The notes under the pieces were generated by a model that was not told where the DNA came from, ran no database searches, and saw nothing but the letters and a program-made list of their open reading frames with translations. Source: an uncultured Sutterella sp. (lineage in GTDB: Bacteria > Pseudomonadota > Gammaproteobacteria > Burkholderiales > Burkholderiaceae_F). From it: DNA of 64,000 nt. Shown here piece after piece: positions 50,393 through 59,533 of the stretch; the stretch's first letter is position 1; the number at the start of each line of letters is the position of its first letter. The position numbers were made by a program, and so were the translations under genes. The DNA lies in the NCBI GenBank assembly GCA_900542195.1, contig UQNA01000002.1, forward strand, positions 40,777-104,776, written 5' to 3'.

Positions 50393-51139
50393 TTAAAAGC
50401 TTTCAAAAGCCTTTAGTGCTATCTTGAGACTCTTCTTAGTCGCCTCTTCACTTACATCTGAAAAGGCCTTAATGTCAATTTTGGAGGACGAAAGCCCGAT
50501 TCCGGCAGCGGGATTGACGATTTGGCAGACAGCAGCGTAATTCAGTCCTAACTCTTTGGCCAAACATGCTTCCGGCATCAAAGTCATACCGACATAATGA
50601 GCCCCGTCCTGAGCAAGTTTCTTGATTTCCGCTGCAGTTTCAAGTCTTGGGCCTTGTCGAACGGCATACGTTCCGCCGTCAATAACCGGAATCAAGAGGT
50701 CATCTGCCGCATCTAGAAGTTTTTCCCGAAGCTTTTCACTGAAAGGTTCGGTGAAATCGATAAAAGTAATGGTCTCTGAGTCCCCTTTGTTATAAGAGGT
50801 TTCTCTACCCCAGGTATAGTCGATGATTTGATCCGGAACGGCAATCGAACCTGGCTTGTCCTCTTCCACAATCCCTCCAACCGAACAAAGGGCAACCACC
50901 GCTTTTGGTGCTAATTGTGCGATCGCCCACATATTTGCACGGTAATTAATTAGATGCGGAGGCTTCCGGCAGACTCGGCCATGTCTGGGAAGGAAAATAA
51001 TTTCTTTATCTTCTACTTCAGCAAACTCAAAAGGAGCCGAAGGCTCACCCCACGGAGTAGGAATAGTTTCAGTTCGAGTTATCTTCAACTCTCCCTGAGA
51101 AAGCTTTACGCTTCCCTCAATAATCACAAACCTCTCCAT
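50393..51139 (-). CDS. S-methyl-5'-thioinosine phosphorylase (PNP/MTAP family)
   Basis: This 248-residue purine phosphorylase-family protein has ETIPTPWGEPSAPFEF, LPRHGRVCRKPPHLINYRAN (phosphate and substrate binding), GGTYAVRQGPRLETAAEIK and VGMTLMPEACLAKELGL, closest by eye to the Pseudomonas methylthioinosine phosphorylase type. It would salvage the purine and methylthioribose-1-phosphate from polyamine or homoserine-lactone by-products. The N-terminal glycine-rich loop, usually IIGGTG, reads IIEGSV. Its ATG overlaps the ligA stop by one base (51139), so it is translated with ligA. Confidence 0.85.
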   Translation of the reverse strand: MERFVIIEGSVKLSQGELKITRTETIPTPWGEPSAPFEFAEVEDKEIIFLPRHGRVCRKPPHLINYRANMWAIAQLAPKAVVALCSVGGIVEEDKPGSIAVPDQIIDYTWGRETSYNKGDSETITFIDFTEPFSEKLREKLLDAADDLLIPVIDGGTYAVRQGPRLETAAEIKKLAQDGAHYVGMTLMPEACLAKELGLNYAAVCQIVNPAAGIGLSSSKIDIKAFSDVSEEATKKSLKIALKAFESF

Positions 51140-53205
51140 TATTCTTCTTTTCCTTGGACCAACATAGTCATAAACTGCTCTTCGCTAATAATCGGAATAG
51201 ATAAAGCCTGTGCTTTGGCAAGTTTGCTTCCGGCGGCTTCCCCGGCAAGAACATAACTTGTTTTTTTAGAAACGGAGCCGCTGACTTTTCCCCCGGCTTT
51301 ACGGATCATATCGCTTGCTTCATCTCTGGAAAGGGTCGGCAATGTGCCGGTCAACACAAATGTCATGCCGGCAAATACCAATTCAGAAGCATCAACTTCT
51401 CCCTTTTCTTCCCAATGAACGCCAAGATCCTGAAGTTCTTGGATAACCTGCAGGTTTTTGGGCTCTGCAAAGAAGTGGAGAATCTTCTCAGCGGTGGACA
51501 TTCCGACATCGTCAACTTCTAAAAGCTGTTCCAATCCGGCGTCTTCACAAGCTTTTAACGTTCTAAAGTGATTGGCTAAAGTTCTAGCAGTGGATTCGCC
51601 GACATCAGGAATACTGATGGCATATAAAAATTTTTCCAAGGTAGTGCTCTTAGACTTCTCAATGGAAGCTAAAAGATTATCAGCTGACTTACCTCCCATC
51701 CTCTCTAAAGAGACAAGTTGTTCTTTAGTTAAACGGTAAATATCCGAAATATTTTTTACCCAGCCTTTCTCAACTAATTGTTCGGCTAGTTTTTCTCCAA
51801 TCCCGTCAATACCCATGGCTTTACGAGAGACAAAGTGAAGAATTGACTGTACACGTTGAGCTTGGCAAAACAAACCTCCCGTGCACTTTCTATCCTTTTC
51901 TCCTTCTTCTTTATAGGCATGAGAGCCGCAGACGGGACAGAACTCAGGCATAACGAAGTCGCGAGCATTATTCGGACGAAGTTCTTTAATGACTCTGACG
52001 ATTTCCGGAATAACATCTCCGGCACGCCTTACAACGACCGTATCCCCAATCTTCACGCCCATGTTTTGAAGGAACTCTTCATTGTGTAGAGAAGCGTTGC
52101 TGATAGTCGTTCCTCCGACAAATACCGGTTTTAAACGGGCAACCGGCGTTAGCTTGCCGGTTCTGCCGACTTGAATGGTGATGTCTTGAACCACAGTTTG
52201 AACTTCTTGAGGAGGATACTTATGTGCGCAGGCCCAGCGAGGTTCACGAGATACGAAACCCAAAGATCTTTGCAAAGCAAAGCTGTTGACTTTGTAAACC
52301 ACTCCGTCAATATCAAAGGGCAAATCATCTCTGATTTTTTCTACTCTGACATGGAAGTTCTGAAGCTCTTCCGGCCCATATGCCAAGACTCTTGTATCAG
52401 CAACCGGAAATCCTTTGGATTTTAAGTAGTCCAAAATTTCTGATTGTTTATCGGCCACAGTTTCAGAAACCTCTCCATAGCCGTAGGCATAGAAGGATAA
52501 ATTCCTCTTAGCGGTAACGGAGGGATCAAGCTGTCTTAAGCAGCCTGCCGCAGCATTACGCGGATTAGCAAAAAGCTTTTGCCCTTCTGCCTTCTGCTCT
52601 TCGTTAATTCTCTTAAATTCTGACTTATGCAGAATAACTTCGCCTCGGACCTCAAAGATGTCCGGAAAATCTTCAACTTTCAGAGGAAGAGTTTTGATAG
52701 TTCGAACATTTGCCGTGACATCTTCCCCTTCGTAACCGTCGCCGCGGGTGGTTGCTTGAACCAAAATGCCTTTTTCATAACGAATATTGACAGCCAATCC
52801 GTCAAATTTAAGCTCGCAGTCGTATTCAACAGGAGGATCTTGCGGCGTCAATTCGAGCTCTCTTCTTACCCGTGCGTCAAAATCGTAAGCCCCCTGAGCC
52901 GTGTAATCAGTTTCTGTATGAATGGAAAGCAGAGGAATCTTATGCTTGACCTTAACCGCTTCGGTTCTTACGGCAGCCCCGACTCTTTCCGTCGGCGAAA
53001 ACAATGTCTTGAATTGAGGATATTGCTGTTCAAGACGTACTAATTCCTGAAAGAGAGAATCATAAAGTTCATCAGAAATAGTGGGGTTGTTATCGACGTA
53101 ATAAGCTTGGTTATGCTTATTAATTTCATCAGCGAGCTGCTCCATACGCTTCTGAATTTCTAAATCTTTTGCTGAGTCTTTTTTGGCACTCATATTCATC
53201 CCCAA
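51139..53205 (-). CDS. ligA: NAD+-dependent DNA ligase
   Basis: This 688-residue protein has the adenylation domain with the active-site Lys133 in ELKFDGLAVN, an OB fold, a four-Cys zinc finger (CPVCGSH...CTGGLFC), a helix-hairpin-helix region and a C-terminal BRCT domain (FVLTGTLPTLSRDEASDMI, SKKTSYVLAGEAAGSK). It seals nicks in replication and repair. The start has three near ATGs (residues 1, 3, 5), so the true start is uncertain by a few codons. It lies 83 bp after the zipA-like gene. Confidence 0.98.
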   Translation of the reverse strand: MGMNMSAKKDSAKDLEIQKRMEQLADEINKHNQAYYVDNNPTISDELYDSLFQELVRLEQQYPQFKTLFSPTERVGAAVRTEAVKVKHKIPLLSIHTETDYTAQGAYDFDARVRRELELTPQDPPVEYDCELKFDGLAVNIRYEKGILVQATTRGDGYEGEDVTANVRTIKTLPLKVEDFPDIFEVRGEVILHKSEFKRINEEQKAEGQKLFANPRNAAAGCLRQLDPSVTAKRNLSFYAYGYGEVSETVADKQSEILDYLKSKGFPVADTRVLAYGPEELQNFHVRVEKIRDDLPFDIDGVVYKVNSFALQRSLGFVSREPRWACAHKYPPQEVQTVVQDITIQVGRTGKLTPVARLKPVFVGGTTISNASLHNEEFLQNMGVKIGDTVVVRRAGDVIPEIVRVIKELRPNNARDFVMPEFCPVCGSHAYKEEGEKDRKCTGGLFCQAQRVQSILHFVSRKAMGIDGIGEKLAEQLVEKGWVKNISDIYRLTKEQLVSLERMGGKSADNLLASIEKSKSTTLEKFLYAISIPDVGESTARTLANHFRTLKACEDAGLEQLLEVDDVGMSTAEKILHFFAEPKNLQVIQELQDLGVHWEEKGEVDASELVFAGMTFVLTGTLPTLSRDEASDMIRKAGGKVSGSVSKKTSYVLAGEAAGSKLAKAQALSIPIISEEQFMTMLVQGKEE

Positions 53206-53288
53206 AAATCTATCTGCCTAACAAAAGAAGCCTTCAACTTCGAATGAGTGAGGCTTCTTCTAGGTTTTAAGTCTTTTCCAATAATCCG

Positions 53289-54608
53289 CTACGCGAGTAA
53301 TTTATGCGCAGTCGGACTTCCCGGTTCAAGGCCGTTGTCTCTCATTTGTTGGTAGAAATTATCAATCTCTTTTTTAACCGTGGTAAGAATCTGGCCGTTT
53401 ATTGGGTAACCTTGATTGTCCACGATTTCTGCCTCAAAGGGAGCGGCAAAAGCATTTGCTGCAATCATCAAAGAACGAAGCGGCTGAGATTCCGGTGTCA
53501 TCAAAGCAACGAATAAAGAAATAACGATAAAGTTAGGAGAAACCCAAGCCGCTGCAATCGCGCCTTTTCTATTGTGACTTCTCTTTCCGTCAGCTGTCTG
53601 CACTAACTCCCCAACTTTTTCATACAGTTTGGAATTAATACGTTTCATTCCCAGATCACTGGCAACCTTTTCAAACTCATCCAAGGTGACTTCATTGCGG
53701 GAGCGTAAAGTAACGGAAATCTGCGCCCCAAATTGCTGAAGCAAATGGGTAAGGTTTCTTGATTTATTAGAAATCAATGACTGCTCTACTTCATCGCTGC
53801 TGCCGTCAAACATCATTTCCAAACGCTGTTTAATTTGCAGGACGGAGGAAATAGAAACTTCACTTACTACGCCTCTGGAGGAAGCTAGCTGAACGAAGAT
53901 GATGATGGATGAATAAAGGCCGATAGCTTCAGGGACATACCAGCTCTTGGTGTAAGAATCGTACCCGTAAACCCAATAATTTCCTTTCGGCTGAAGGTTT
54001 TTCAGCGGAAGAAGCTCATTTAAAAGCGCACTGCCGGTAACCGGGTTCTTAAACTGAATTTTGAAAGAAACCTCAAGCATCGGATTATGAGAAGGGCAAC
54101 CGTTTTTTTCGACTTCTTCAAATCTTAAGACCTCATCAAACGGAAGGTTGTTTTGCTGAAAATCCAACGCTGAGCCGGAAGTGTCAACCCGAGCCGCTGC
54201 CTGGGCTTGCATTTGTTGCTTTTTCGTTTCTTCGATAGCTTTTGCTGTCTCGTCAAAAGAATAGTCTTTAGAGACTTTTTCCGGTGTCGATTTCGCTGTA
54301 GGTTTAGCAGGGACAGCGGGGGCAGATGCTCCGGTGGTCTGCACCGGAGCCAGAGGCTCCTTACCAGTGTCTTGTTCGGGTCTCTGAGAAGAGGAAGATT
54401 TCACCGATTCCGTAGACTGGCGTGCCGGTTGAGTTTCCTTTTCTTTCTCGGAGCGTAAGAAAGGCTCTTTCTTGTTTCCCGCCAGAGGTGAATTATCCTG
54501 CTTAATTTTTTTCGGGGCTTCTTTAATTTTCAACCAATACCAGATGCCACCACCCGCGCAGCAGATCAGCAAAATAGCGGTCAATGTCATCCCAAGAACA
54601 AAGCTCAT
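53289..54608 (-). CDS. ZipA-like cell division protein
   Basis: This 439-residue protein has an N-terminal membrane anchor (FVLGMTLTAILLICCAGGGIW), a long Pro/Ser/Lys/Glu-rich linker (about residues 35-140) and a globular C-terminal domain ending DNGLEPGSPTAHKLLA. Architecture and position just upstream of ligA match the betaproteobacterial ZipA-like proteins, whose C-terminal domain binds FtsZ; sequence similarity to enterobacterial ZipA is low. It is probably membrane-bound at the division site. The function is inferred from architecture and context, so confidence is moderate. Confidence 0.65.
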   Translation of the reverse strand: MSFVLGMTLTAILLICCAGGGIWYWLKIKEAPKKIKQDNSPLAGNKKEPFLRSEKEKETQPARQSTESVKSSSSQRPEQDTGKEPLAPVQTTGASAPAVPAKPTAKSTPEKVSKDYSFDETAKAIEETKKQQMQAQAAARVDTSGSALDFQQNNLPFDEVLRFEEVEKNGCPSHNPMLEVSFKIQFKNPVTGSALLNELLPLKNLQPKGNYWVYGYDSYTKSWYVPEAIGLYSSIIIFVQLASSRGVVSEVSISSVLQIKQRLEMMFDGSSDEVEQSLISNKSRNLTHLLQQFGAQISVTLRSRNEVTLDEFEKVASDLGMKRINSKLYEKVGELVQTADGKRSHNRKGAIAAAWVSPNFIVISLFVALMTPESQPLRSLMIAANAFAAPFEAEIVDNQGYPINGQILTTVKKEIDNFYQQMRDNGLEPGSPTAHKLLA

Positions 54609-55042
54609 CCGATTTCCCTTCTTTTTAAATCTTATGCATTATTGGATCGGATATTTTATTGTTTAAAGGAGCTGTTGTGGCAATGAATTTCAAAATTAAC
54701 TAGATAAATTTTTCTAATTTCCGGAAATTTGTCCCTATCCCGCTGAAAATACAGACTTTCCCGCAGGGAATCTCTGACTGACGGGTTGGCCGGAAATGAG
54801 CATATACAAGATTTCCAGTCCACCGAAAAGTCTCAGAAAGTCTCGATTGAAACGGCAAATGATTTTGAGGCCTGCTATCAAGAATCCATGCTCAATTAAC
54901 CTCCGTCTTCCAACTTCTTACTCATTTTTCCCTGTCTTTTGGGCACTAATAGAAAATTCGCTTAGACTTAAAGGTTTAATAGTTTGTCGCTTGCAGCCTC
55001 TCTATTTGAAAGGCCCGAGCTGTTTATAGGAGTGTTCCTTTA
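54609..55042. other. spacer between zipA-like gene and queF
   Basis: This 434-bp divergent spacer contains the queF ribosome binding site TAGGAG (55027-55032) and a weak plus-strand promoter candidate: TTGGGC (54939-54944) and TAGACT (54963-54968), 18 bp apart. I looked for a preQ1 riboswitch before queF and did not find a convincing one. A 77-codon plus frame at 54796-55029 has no recognisable features. Confidence 0.45.
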
Positions 55043-55462
55043 ATGCCTACTCAGCCTAGTAAAACACTAGAAACTTTTGAAAACCCTCAACCGAACAGAG
55101 ATTACCTCATTCATATTGAGATTCCTGAATTTACTTCTCTCTGTCCTTTGACAGGGCAGCCTGATTTTGCAACGCTTTTTCTTGACTACATTCCTGATAA
55201 GAAAAACGTTGAATTGAAAGCCCTCAAGCTTTACATCTGGAGCTTCCGCGAAGAAGGCGCCTTCCATGAGGCCATTACCAACAAGATTCTTGATGATCTA
55301 GTTGAAGCTCTTCAGCCCCGCTACATGAGACTGAAAGCCAAATGGTGGGTCAGAGGCGGGATCTATACCACGGTTGTTGCTGAACACCGCAAACCCGGAT
55401 GGGCACCGCAACCGATGGTAGAGCTTCCTGAATTTGAAACAAACGACCCGACAAGAGGTTAA
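55043..55462 (+). CDS. queF: 7-cyano-7-deazaguanine (preQ0) reductase
   Basis: This 139-residue short-type (YkvM-like) QueF has the catalytic Cys in FTSLCPLTGQPDFATL with the following Asp, the ELKALKLYIWSFREEGAFHE signature and the C-terminal WWVRGGIYTTV. It reduces preQ0 to preQ1 with NADPH in queuosine synthesis for tRNA. It lies 27 bp upstream of dapC and may be the first gene of a queF-dapC-dapD-dapE-prmB run. Confidence 0.96.
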   Translation: MPTQPSKTLETFENPQPNRDYLIHIEIPEFTSLCPLTGQPDFATLFLDYIPDKKNVELKALKLYIWSFREEGAFHEAITNKILDDLVEALQPRYMRLKAKWWVRGGIYTTVVAEHRKPGWAPQPMVELPEFETNDPTRG

Positions 55463-55489
55463 TCAATTTCTCAATCCCAAGGAACTTCC

Positions 55490-56677
55490 ATGAATCCAGA
55501 TTTAGCGCTGACCAGACCTTACCCTTTTACACGATTAAAAAAATTATTGGAAGGATCTCAGCCCCCTGCCGGCAAAAAACATATTTCTCTGTCAATCGGA
55601 GAACCGAAACATCCGGCTCCTTCATCTGTATTAAATGAGCTTTACCACAACTTCCAACTATTTGAAAAATATCCTTCCACCAATGGAATGCCTGAACTGC
55701 GGGAGGCAATTGCCAATTGGAACTTGAGACGGCATGGAGTAAAACTTAATCCGGCCACTCAAATTCTGCCGGTCAACGGATCCCGAGAAGCCCTATTTTC
55801 TTTTACTCAAGCAGCCGTAGACTCCTCCAAGAACCCAACGGTTTTAATGCCGTGCCCCTTCTATCAAATCTATGAGGGAGCGGCCATTATGGCAGGAGCT
55901 AAACCCGTTTATATCCCGACAACTGCCGAAAACGACTTTGTGATGGACTTAGAGTCCTCTGCCACCGAAGAAGAACTCGAAAGCGCCCAACTGGTTTTTG
56001 TGTGCTCTCCCAGCAACCCTACAGGAAAGGTTCTCGGCCTGTCTCATTGGAAAAAATTATTTGAATTGGCCGATAAATACAACTTCATTATCGCCAGTGA
56101 TGAATGTTATTCGGAAATTTATTTCGACGAAGCCAACCCTCCGCTCGGAGCTTTGCAAGCTGCGAAGATTCTTGGCCGAGATGATTTTGACAAGCTAGTG
56201 GTTTTTTCAAGTTTGTCCAAACGTTCAAACATTCCCGGCATGAGAACGGGATTCGTGGCGGGGGATGCAAAGCTCTTGAAGCCATATCTTCTGTACCGAA
56301 CCTATCATGGCTGCGCCATGAGCGGTCCTTTGCAAAAAGCAAGCATCATTGCTTGGAATGATGAAGAACACGTTAAAGAGAACCGACGTCTTTACCGCGA
56401 AAAATTTGAAACCGGTCTGCCCCTTGTGCAGCAGACCCTTGAAGTAGAAATGCCGGATGCCTCATTTTATCTTTGGGCAAAGACCCCAATAGATGATAAA
56501 GTTTTTACTAGGAGGCTCTACGAGGAAGCAGGCATCACGGTTCTTCCTGGAAGTTTTTTAGGAAGAGAACTGGCAAACGGCATCAATCCGGGCTCCGGAT
56601 ACGTGCGCATTGCACTCGTAGCGACAACTGAAGAAGTGAAAGAAGCGACGCAACGAATCGCTGAATTTAAGATATAG
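55490..56677 (+). CDS. dapC: succinyldiaminopimelate transaminase
   Basis: This 395-residue fold-type I PLP aminotransferase has LSIGEPKHPAPSSV, VCSPSNPTGKVLG and the PLP Lys in VFSSLSKRSNIPGMRTGFVAGD. Its position directly before dapD and dapE identifies it as DapC, which converts N-succinyl-2-amino-6-ketopimelate to N-succinyl-diaminopimelate in lysine and peptidoglycan synthesis. It is 8 bp upstream of dapD. Confidence 0.93.
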   Translation: MNPDLALTRPYPFTRLKKLLEGSQPPAGKKHISLSIGEPKHPAPSSVLNELYHNFQLFEKYPSTNGMPELREAIANWNLRRHGVKLNPATQILPVNGSREALFSFTQAAVDSSKNPTVLMPCPFYQIYEGAAIMAGAKPVYIPTTAENDFVMDLESSATEEELESAQLVFVCSPSNPTGKVLGLSHWKKLFELADKYNFIIASDECYSEIYFDEANPPLGALQAAKILGRDDFDKLVVFSSLSKRSNIPGMRTGFVAGDAKLLKPYLLYRTYHGCAMSGPLQKASIIAWNDEEHVKENRRLYREKFETGLPLVQQTLEVEMPDASFYLWAKTPIDDKVFTRRLYEEAGITVLPGSFLGRELANGINPGSGYVRIALVATTEEVKEATQRIAEFKI

Positions 56678-56685
56678 GAGTAAAA

Positions 56686-57492
56686 ATGCAATATATAAAA
56701 GACATTATCGAACGCGCTTTTGACCTCAAGCCGGAACATTTAGGACCCGAAGTACATAACGCTGTAGATGAAGTTCTCCAGTCTTTGAATAACGGGAAAT
56801 TAAGAGTCGCCGAAAAGATTGACGGCAAGTGGGAAGTCAATCAATGGATCAAAAAGGCTATTCTTCTTGAATTCAGAATGAATCCAAGCCGTGTTTCCAG
56901 AGCCGGTGAATTTGTTTATTTCGACAAAGTTCCTCTTAAATTTACTCTTTACAACGAAAGAATGTTCAAGGAAGGCGGCTTCCGCGTTGTTCCCGGAGCT
57001 ATCGCCCGCGAAGGCAGCTACATTGCTCCGGGCGCTGTTTTGATGCCGTCTTATGTCAACATCGGTGCCTACGTCGGTGAAAACACAATGGTCGACACTT
57101 GGGCAACCGTAGGATCCTGTGCACAAATCGGCAAAAACTGCCATCTCTCCGGCGGTGTCGGTATCGGCGGCGTCTTGGAACCTCTCCAGGCAAACCCAAC
57201 CATTATTGAAGATAACTGCTTCATCGGTGCCCGCAGTGAAATTGTCGAAGGCGTTATCGTTGAAGAAAACTCCGTCATCTCTATGGGCGTCTTTATCGGC
57301 CAAAGCACCAAGATCTATGACAGAACTACAGGCGAAATTTTCAGAGGACGCGTTCCTGCCGGTTCCGTTGTCGTCCCGGGAAGCCTCCCGAGCAAGGACG
57401 GCAAATATAACCTGAACTGTGCTGTCATCGTTAAGCGTGTCGATGCCCAAACAAGAGCCAAGACCAGCATTAACGATCTTTTAAGAGACTAA
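56686..57492 (+). CDS. dapD: 2,3,4,5-tetrahydropyridine-2,6-dicarboxylate N-succinyltransferase
   Basis: This 268-residue trimeric left-handed beta-helix succinyltransferase has the N-terminal helical domain, hexapeptide repeats (PGAVLMPSYVNIGAYVGENT, ATVGSCAQIGKNCHLSGG) and the C-terminal FRGRVPAGSVVVPGSLPS. It acts between DapA/DapB products and DapC in the succinylase branch of diaminopimelate synthesis. It is 2 nt before dapE, indicating coupling. Confidence 0.98.
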   Translation: MQYIKDIIERAFDLKPEHLGPEVHNAVDEVLQSLNNGKLRVAEKIDGKWEVNQWIKKAILLEFRMNPSRVSRAGEFVYFDKVPLKFTLYNERMFKEGGFRVVPGAIAREGSYIAPGAVLMPSYVNIGAYVGENTMVDTWATVGSCAQIGKNCHLSGGVGIGGVLEPLQANPTIIEDNCFIGARSEIVEGVIVEENSVISMGVFIGQSTKIYDRTTGEIFRGRVPAGSVVVPGSLPSKDGKYNLNCAVIVKRVDAQTRAKTSINDLLRD

Positions 57493-57494
57493 GC

Positions 57495-58643
57495 ATGACT
57501 GCCGCCTCCGACAACTTAACCCTTCGGCTTTTGAAAGAAGTCCTCTCTTGTCCCTCCGTCACACCGGAGGATAAAGGATGCCAGAACTTAATCAGCGGTT
57601 TCCTCAGTGACGCAGGGTTCGAATCAGAAACTATTCGCCGTGGAAAAACAGACAATCTTTACTGTTGGTATGGATCTGCCGGGCCATTGTTTTTATTTGC
57701 CGGTCACACTGACGTTGTACCTCCCGGTTTAGGCTGGGATACTGACCCATTTGTTCCGACCGAAGTTGACGGGAACTTGATTGCCCGAGGCGCGCTGGAC
57801 ATGAAAACCTCTGACGTTTGCTTTGCAGCTGCTGCAAAGCAATTCGTCCAAAACTTTCCAAACTTTAAAGGCCGTATCGCCCTTCTTCTCACGAGTGATG
57901 AAGAAGGGGACGGCAAAGACGGAACGGCTTTTGCCATCGAGGAACTGAAGAAGAAAGGAATTCATCCGGACTTTTGTATCGTCGGCGAACCGACTTGTTC
58001 AAAAGAATTAGGAGACACCATTAAGAACGGCCGCAGAGGCTCCTGCAACTGCCGCGTTACCATTTACGGGGAACAAGGTCACGTCGCCTATCCGTTAAAG
58101 GTTGAAAACCCAATTCATACAACCTCCAAAATTATCAGCAAGCTTGCCCAAACTAAATGGGATCAAGGCTGTGAAGGCTTTCCCTCCACTTCCTTCCAGG
58201 TAAGCAATATTAATGCAGGAACGGGAGCCGTCAACGTCGTCCCGGGATCCTGCAGCTTTGTTTTTAATTTACGTTATAACCCGGCAACCTCCGGCCAAGA
58301 AATCGAAAATAAAGCTAACGGCATTATTAAAGAATTTGCAGAAAACGCCGATATTTCTTGGGAACACAGCGCTTTTCCCTTCAAAACGGAAGGACAGAAA
58401 TTAACCGGCTGCTTAGAAAATGCCATCTCTAAAGTTCAAGGCATCCATCCAACGCTTTCGACTTCCGGAGGAACCAGTGACGCGCGTTTCATCAGTCGAT
58501 GGTGTTCGGAAGTCGTTGAATTCGGTCCTGTCAACAATCTCATCCATAAAGCGAACGAATCCATTCCTTTGAAGGATATTCCGAAGCTGACAGAAATTTA
58601 TTACCAAACACTTGTCAATCTTTTTTCGGTGATTGCAAAATGA
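57495..58643 (+). CDS. dapE: succinyl-diaminopimelate desuccinylase
   Basis: This 382-residue M20 metallohydrolase has metal ligands in FAGHTDVVPPG (His), GALDMKTSD (Asp), TSDEEGDGKDGT (Glu pair), GEPTCSKELGD (Glu) and NLIHKANES (His). It releases LL-diaminopimelate and succinate. The usual ARGAADMKG motif reads ARGALDMKTS here, a mild deviation. It overlaps prmB by 4 bp (58640-58643). Confidence 0.97.
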   Translation: MTAASDNLTLRLLKEVLSCPSVTPEDKGCQNLISGFLSDAGFESETIRRGKTDNLYCWYGSAGPLFLFAGHTDVVPPGLGWDTDPFVPTEVDGNLIARGALDMKTSDVCFAAAAKQFVQNFPNFKGRIALLLTSDEEGDGKDGTAFAIEELKKKGIHPDFCIVGEPTCSKELGDTIKNGRRGSCNCRVTIYGEQGHVAYPLKVENPIHTTSKIISKLAQTKWDQGCEGFPSTSFQVSNINAGTGAVNVVPGSCSFVFNLRYNPATSGQEIENKANGIIKEFAENADISWEHSAFPFKTEGQKLTGCLENAISKVQGIHPTLSTSGGTSDARFISRWCSEVVEFGPVNNLIHKANESIPLKDIPKLTEIYYQTLVNLFSVIAK

Positions 58644-59533
58644 ATTTAGAAAACACTGCTCCTCTAAGAACAATTAGAGATTTTGTCAGGTACGCCGCCA
58701 CTCAATTGTCCAAAGCAAACATTTCTTATGCGCACGGATATGACAATCCCTACGACGAAGCGGGATTTTTAGTGCTCCGTTCTTTGGGAATCGAACTGGA
58801 ATATGAAAATAAGTTTTTAGACGCAGCGTTAACTCAAGACGAAAGGCAATTCATTCTCAACCAGATTTCCCGCAGATGCAATGAACTGGTGCCGACCGCT
58901 TACCTAACTAAAGAATGGTGGCTGACCGGCCATCGTTTTTTCGTAGATGATCGCGTCCTAATTCCCAGAAGCTTTATTGCCGAATTAATTGAAGAAGAAT
59001 TTCAGCCGTGGGTAAAGGACCCCGAAGAAATTACTTCCGTATTAGATATGTGCACCGGCTCAGGATGTCTTGCCATTCTCGCCTCAGAATGCTTTCCGAA
59101 TGCGGAAGTAGATGCGGTTGATATCAGCGAAGGCGCTTTGGAAGTTGCCGAAAAAAATATCGCCGACTACGGTTTAGAAGGTATTGTAAGACCTATTCAA
59201 TCGGATTTATTTAACAACTTAGCCGGCAAAAAGTACGACGTTATCATCACAAATCCTCCATATGTCACCACAGAAGCCATGGAGCATTTGCCCGGAGAAT
59301 ACCGACACGAACCTGAACTGGCTTTAGTTGCCGGCGAAGACGGAATGGATTTAATTAAAACTATCCTTGAGCAGGCTAAAGAACATTTAAATGACGGCGG
59401 CTTAATGTTCGTAGAACTTGGTGACGGCAAAGAGGCCTTTGAGAATAGATGGCCCGAATTAAATGTTGTATGGCTTCCTACCAGCGGAGGCGATGATCAG
59501 GTATTCATGATCAGAAAGGAAGATCTTCCGTAA
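58640..59533 (+). CDS. prmB: 50S ribosomal protein L3 N5-glutamine methyltransferase
   Basis: This 297-residue class I methyltransferase has an N-terminal helical region, the SAM motif LDMCTGSGCLAILASE (about residues 136-151) and the substrate motif IITNPPYVTTEAM. It methylates a glutamine of ribosomal protein L3. It is distinguished from PrmC by the long N-terminal region, EVDAVDISEGALEVAEKN-type spacing and its dapE linkage, both usual for PrmB. It overlaps dapE by 4 bp and the ABC-F gene by 1 bp. Confidence 0.92.
   Translation: MNLENTAPLRTIRDFVRYAATQLSKANISYAHGYDNPYDEAGFLVLRSLGIELEYENKFLDAALTQDERQFILNQISRRCNELVPTAYLTKEWWLTGHRFFVDDRVLIPRSFIAELIEEEFQPWVKDPEEITSVLDMCTGSGCLAILASECFPNAEVDAVDISEGALEVAEKNIADYGLEGIVRPIQSDLFNNLAGKKYDVIITNPPYVTTEAMEHLPGEYRHEPELALVAGEDGMDLIKTILEQAKEHLNDGGLMFVELGDGKEAFENRWPELNVVWLPTSGGDDQVFMIRKEDLP

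Noticed and set aside
54796..55029. 77-codon plus-strand ORF before queF
   Set aside because: No family resemblance; it ends at the queF ribosome binding site and probably represents leader sequence.
54900..55042. preQ1 riboswitch upstream of queF
   Set aside because: I looked for the short C-rich hairpin followed by an A-rich tail that ends near the ribosome binding site and did not find it.
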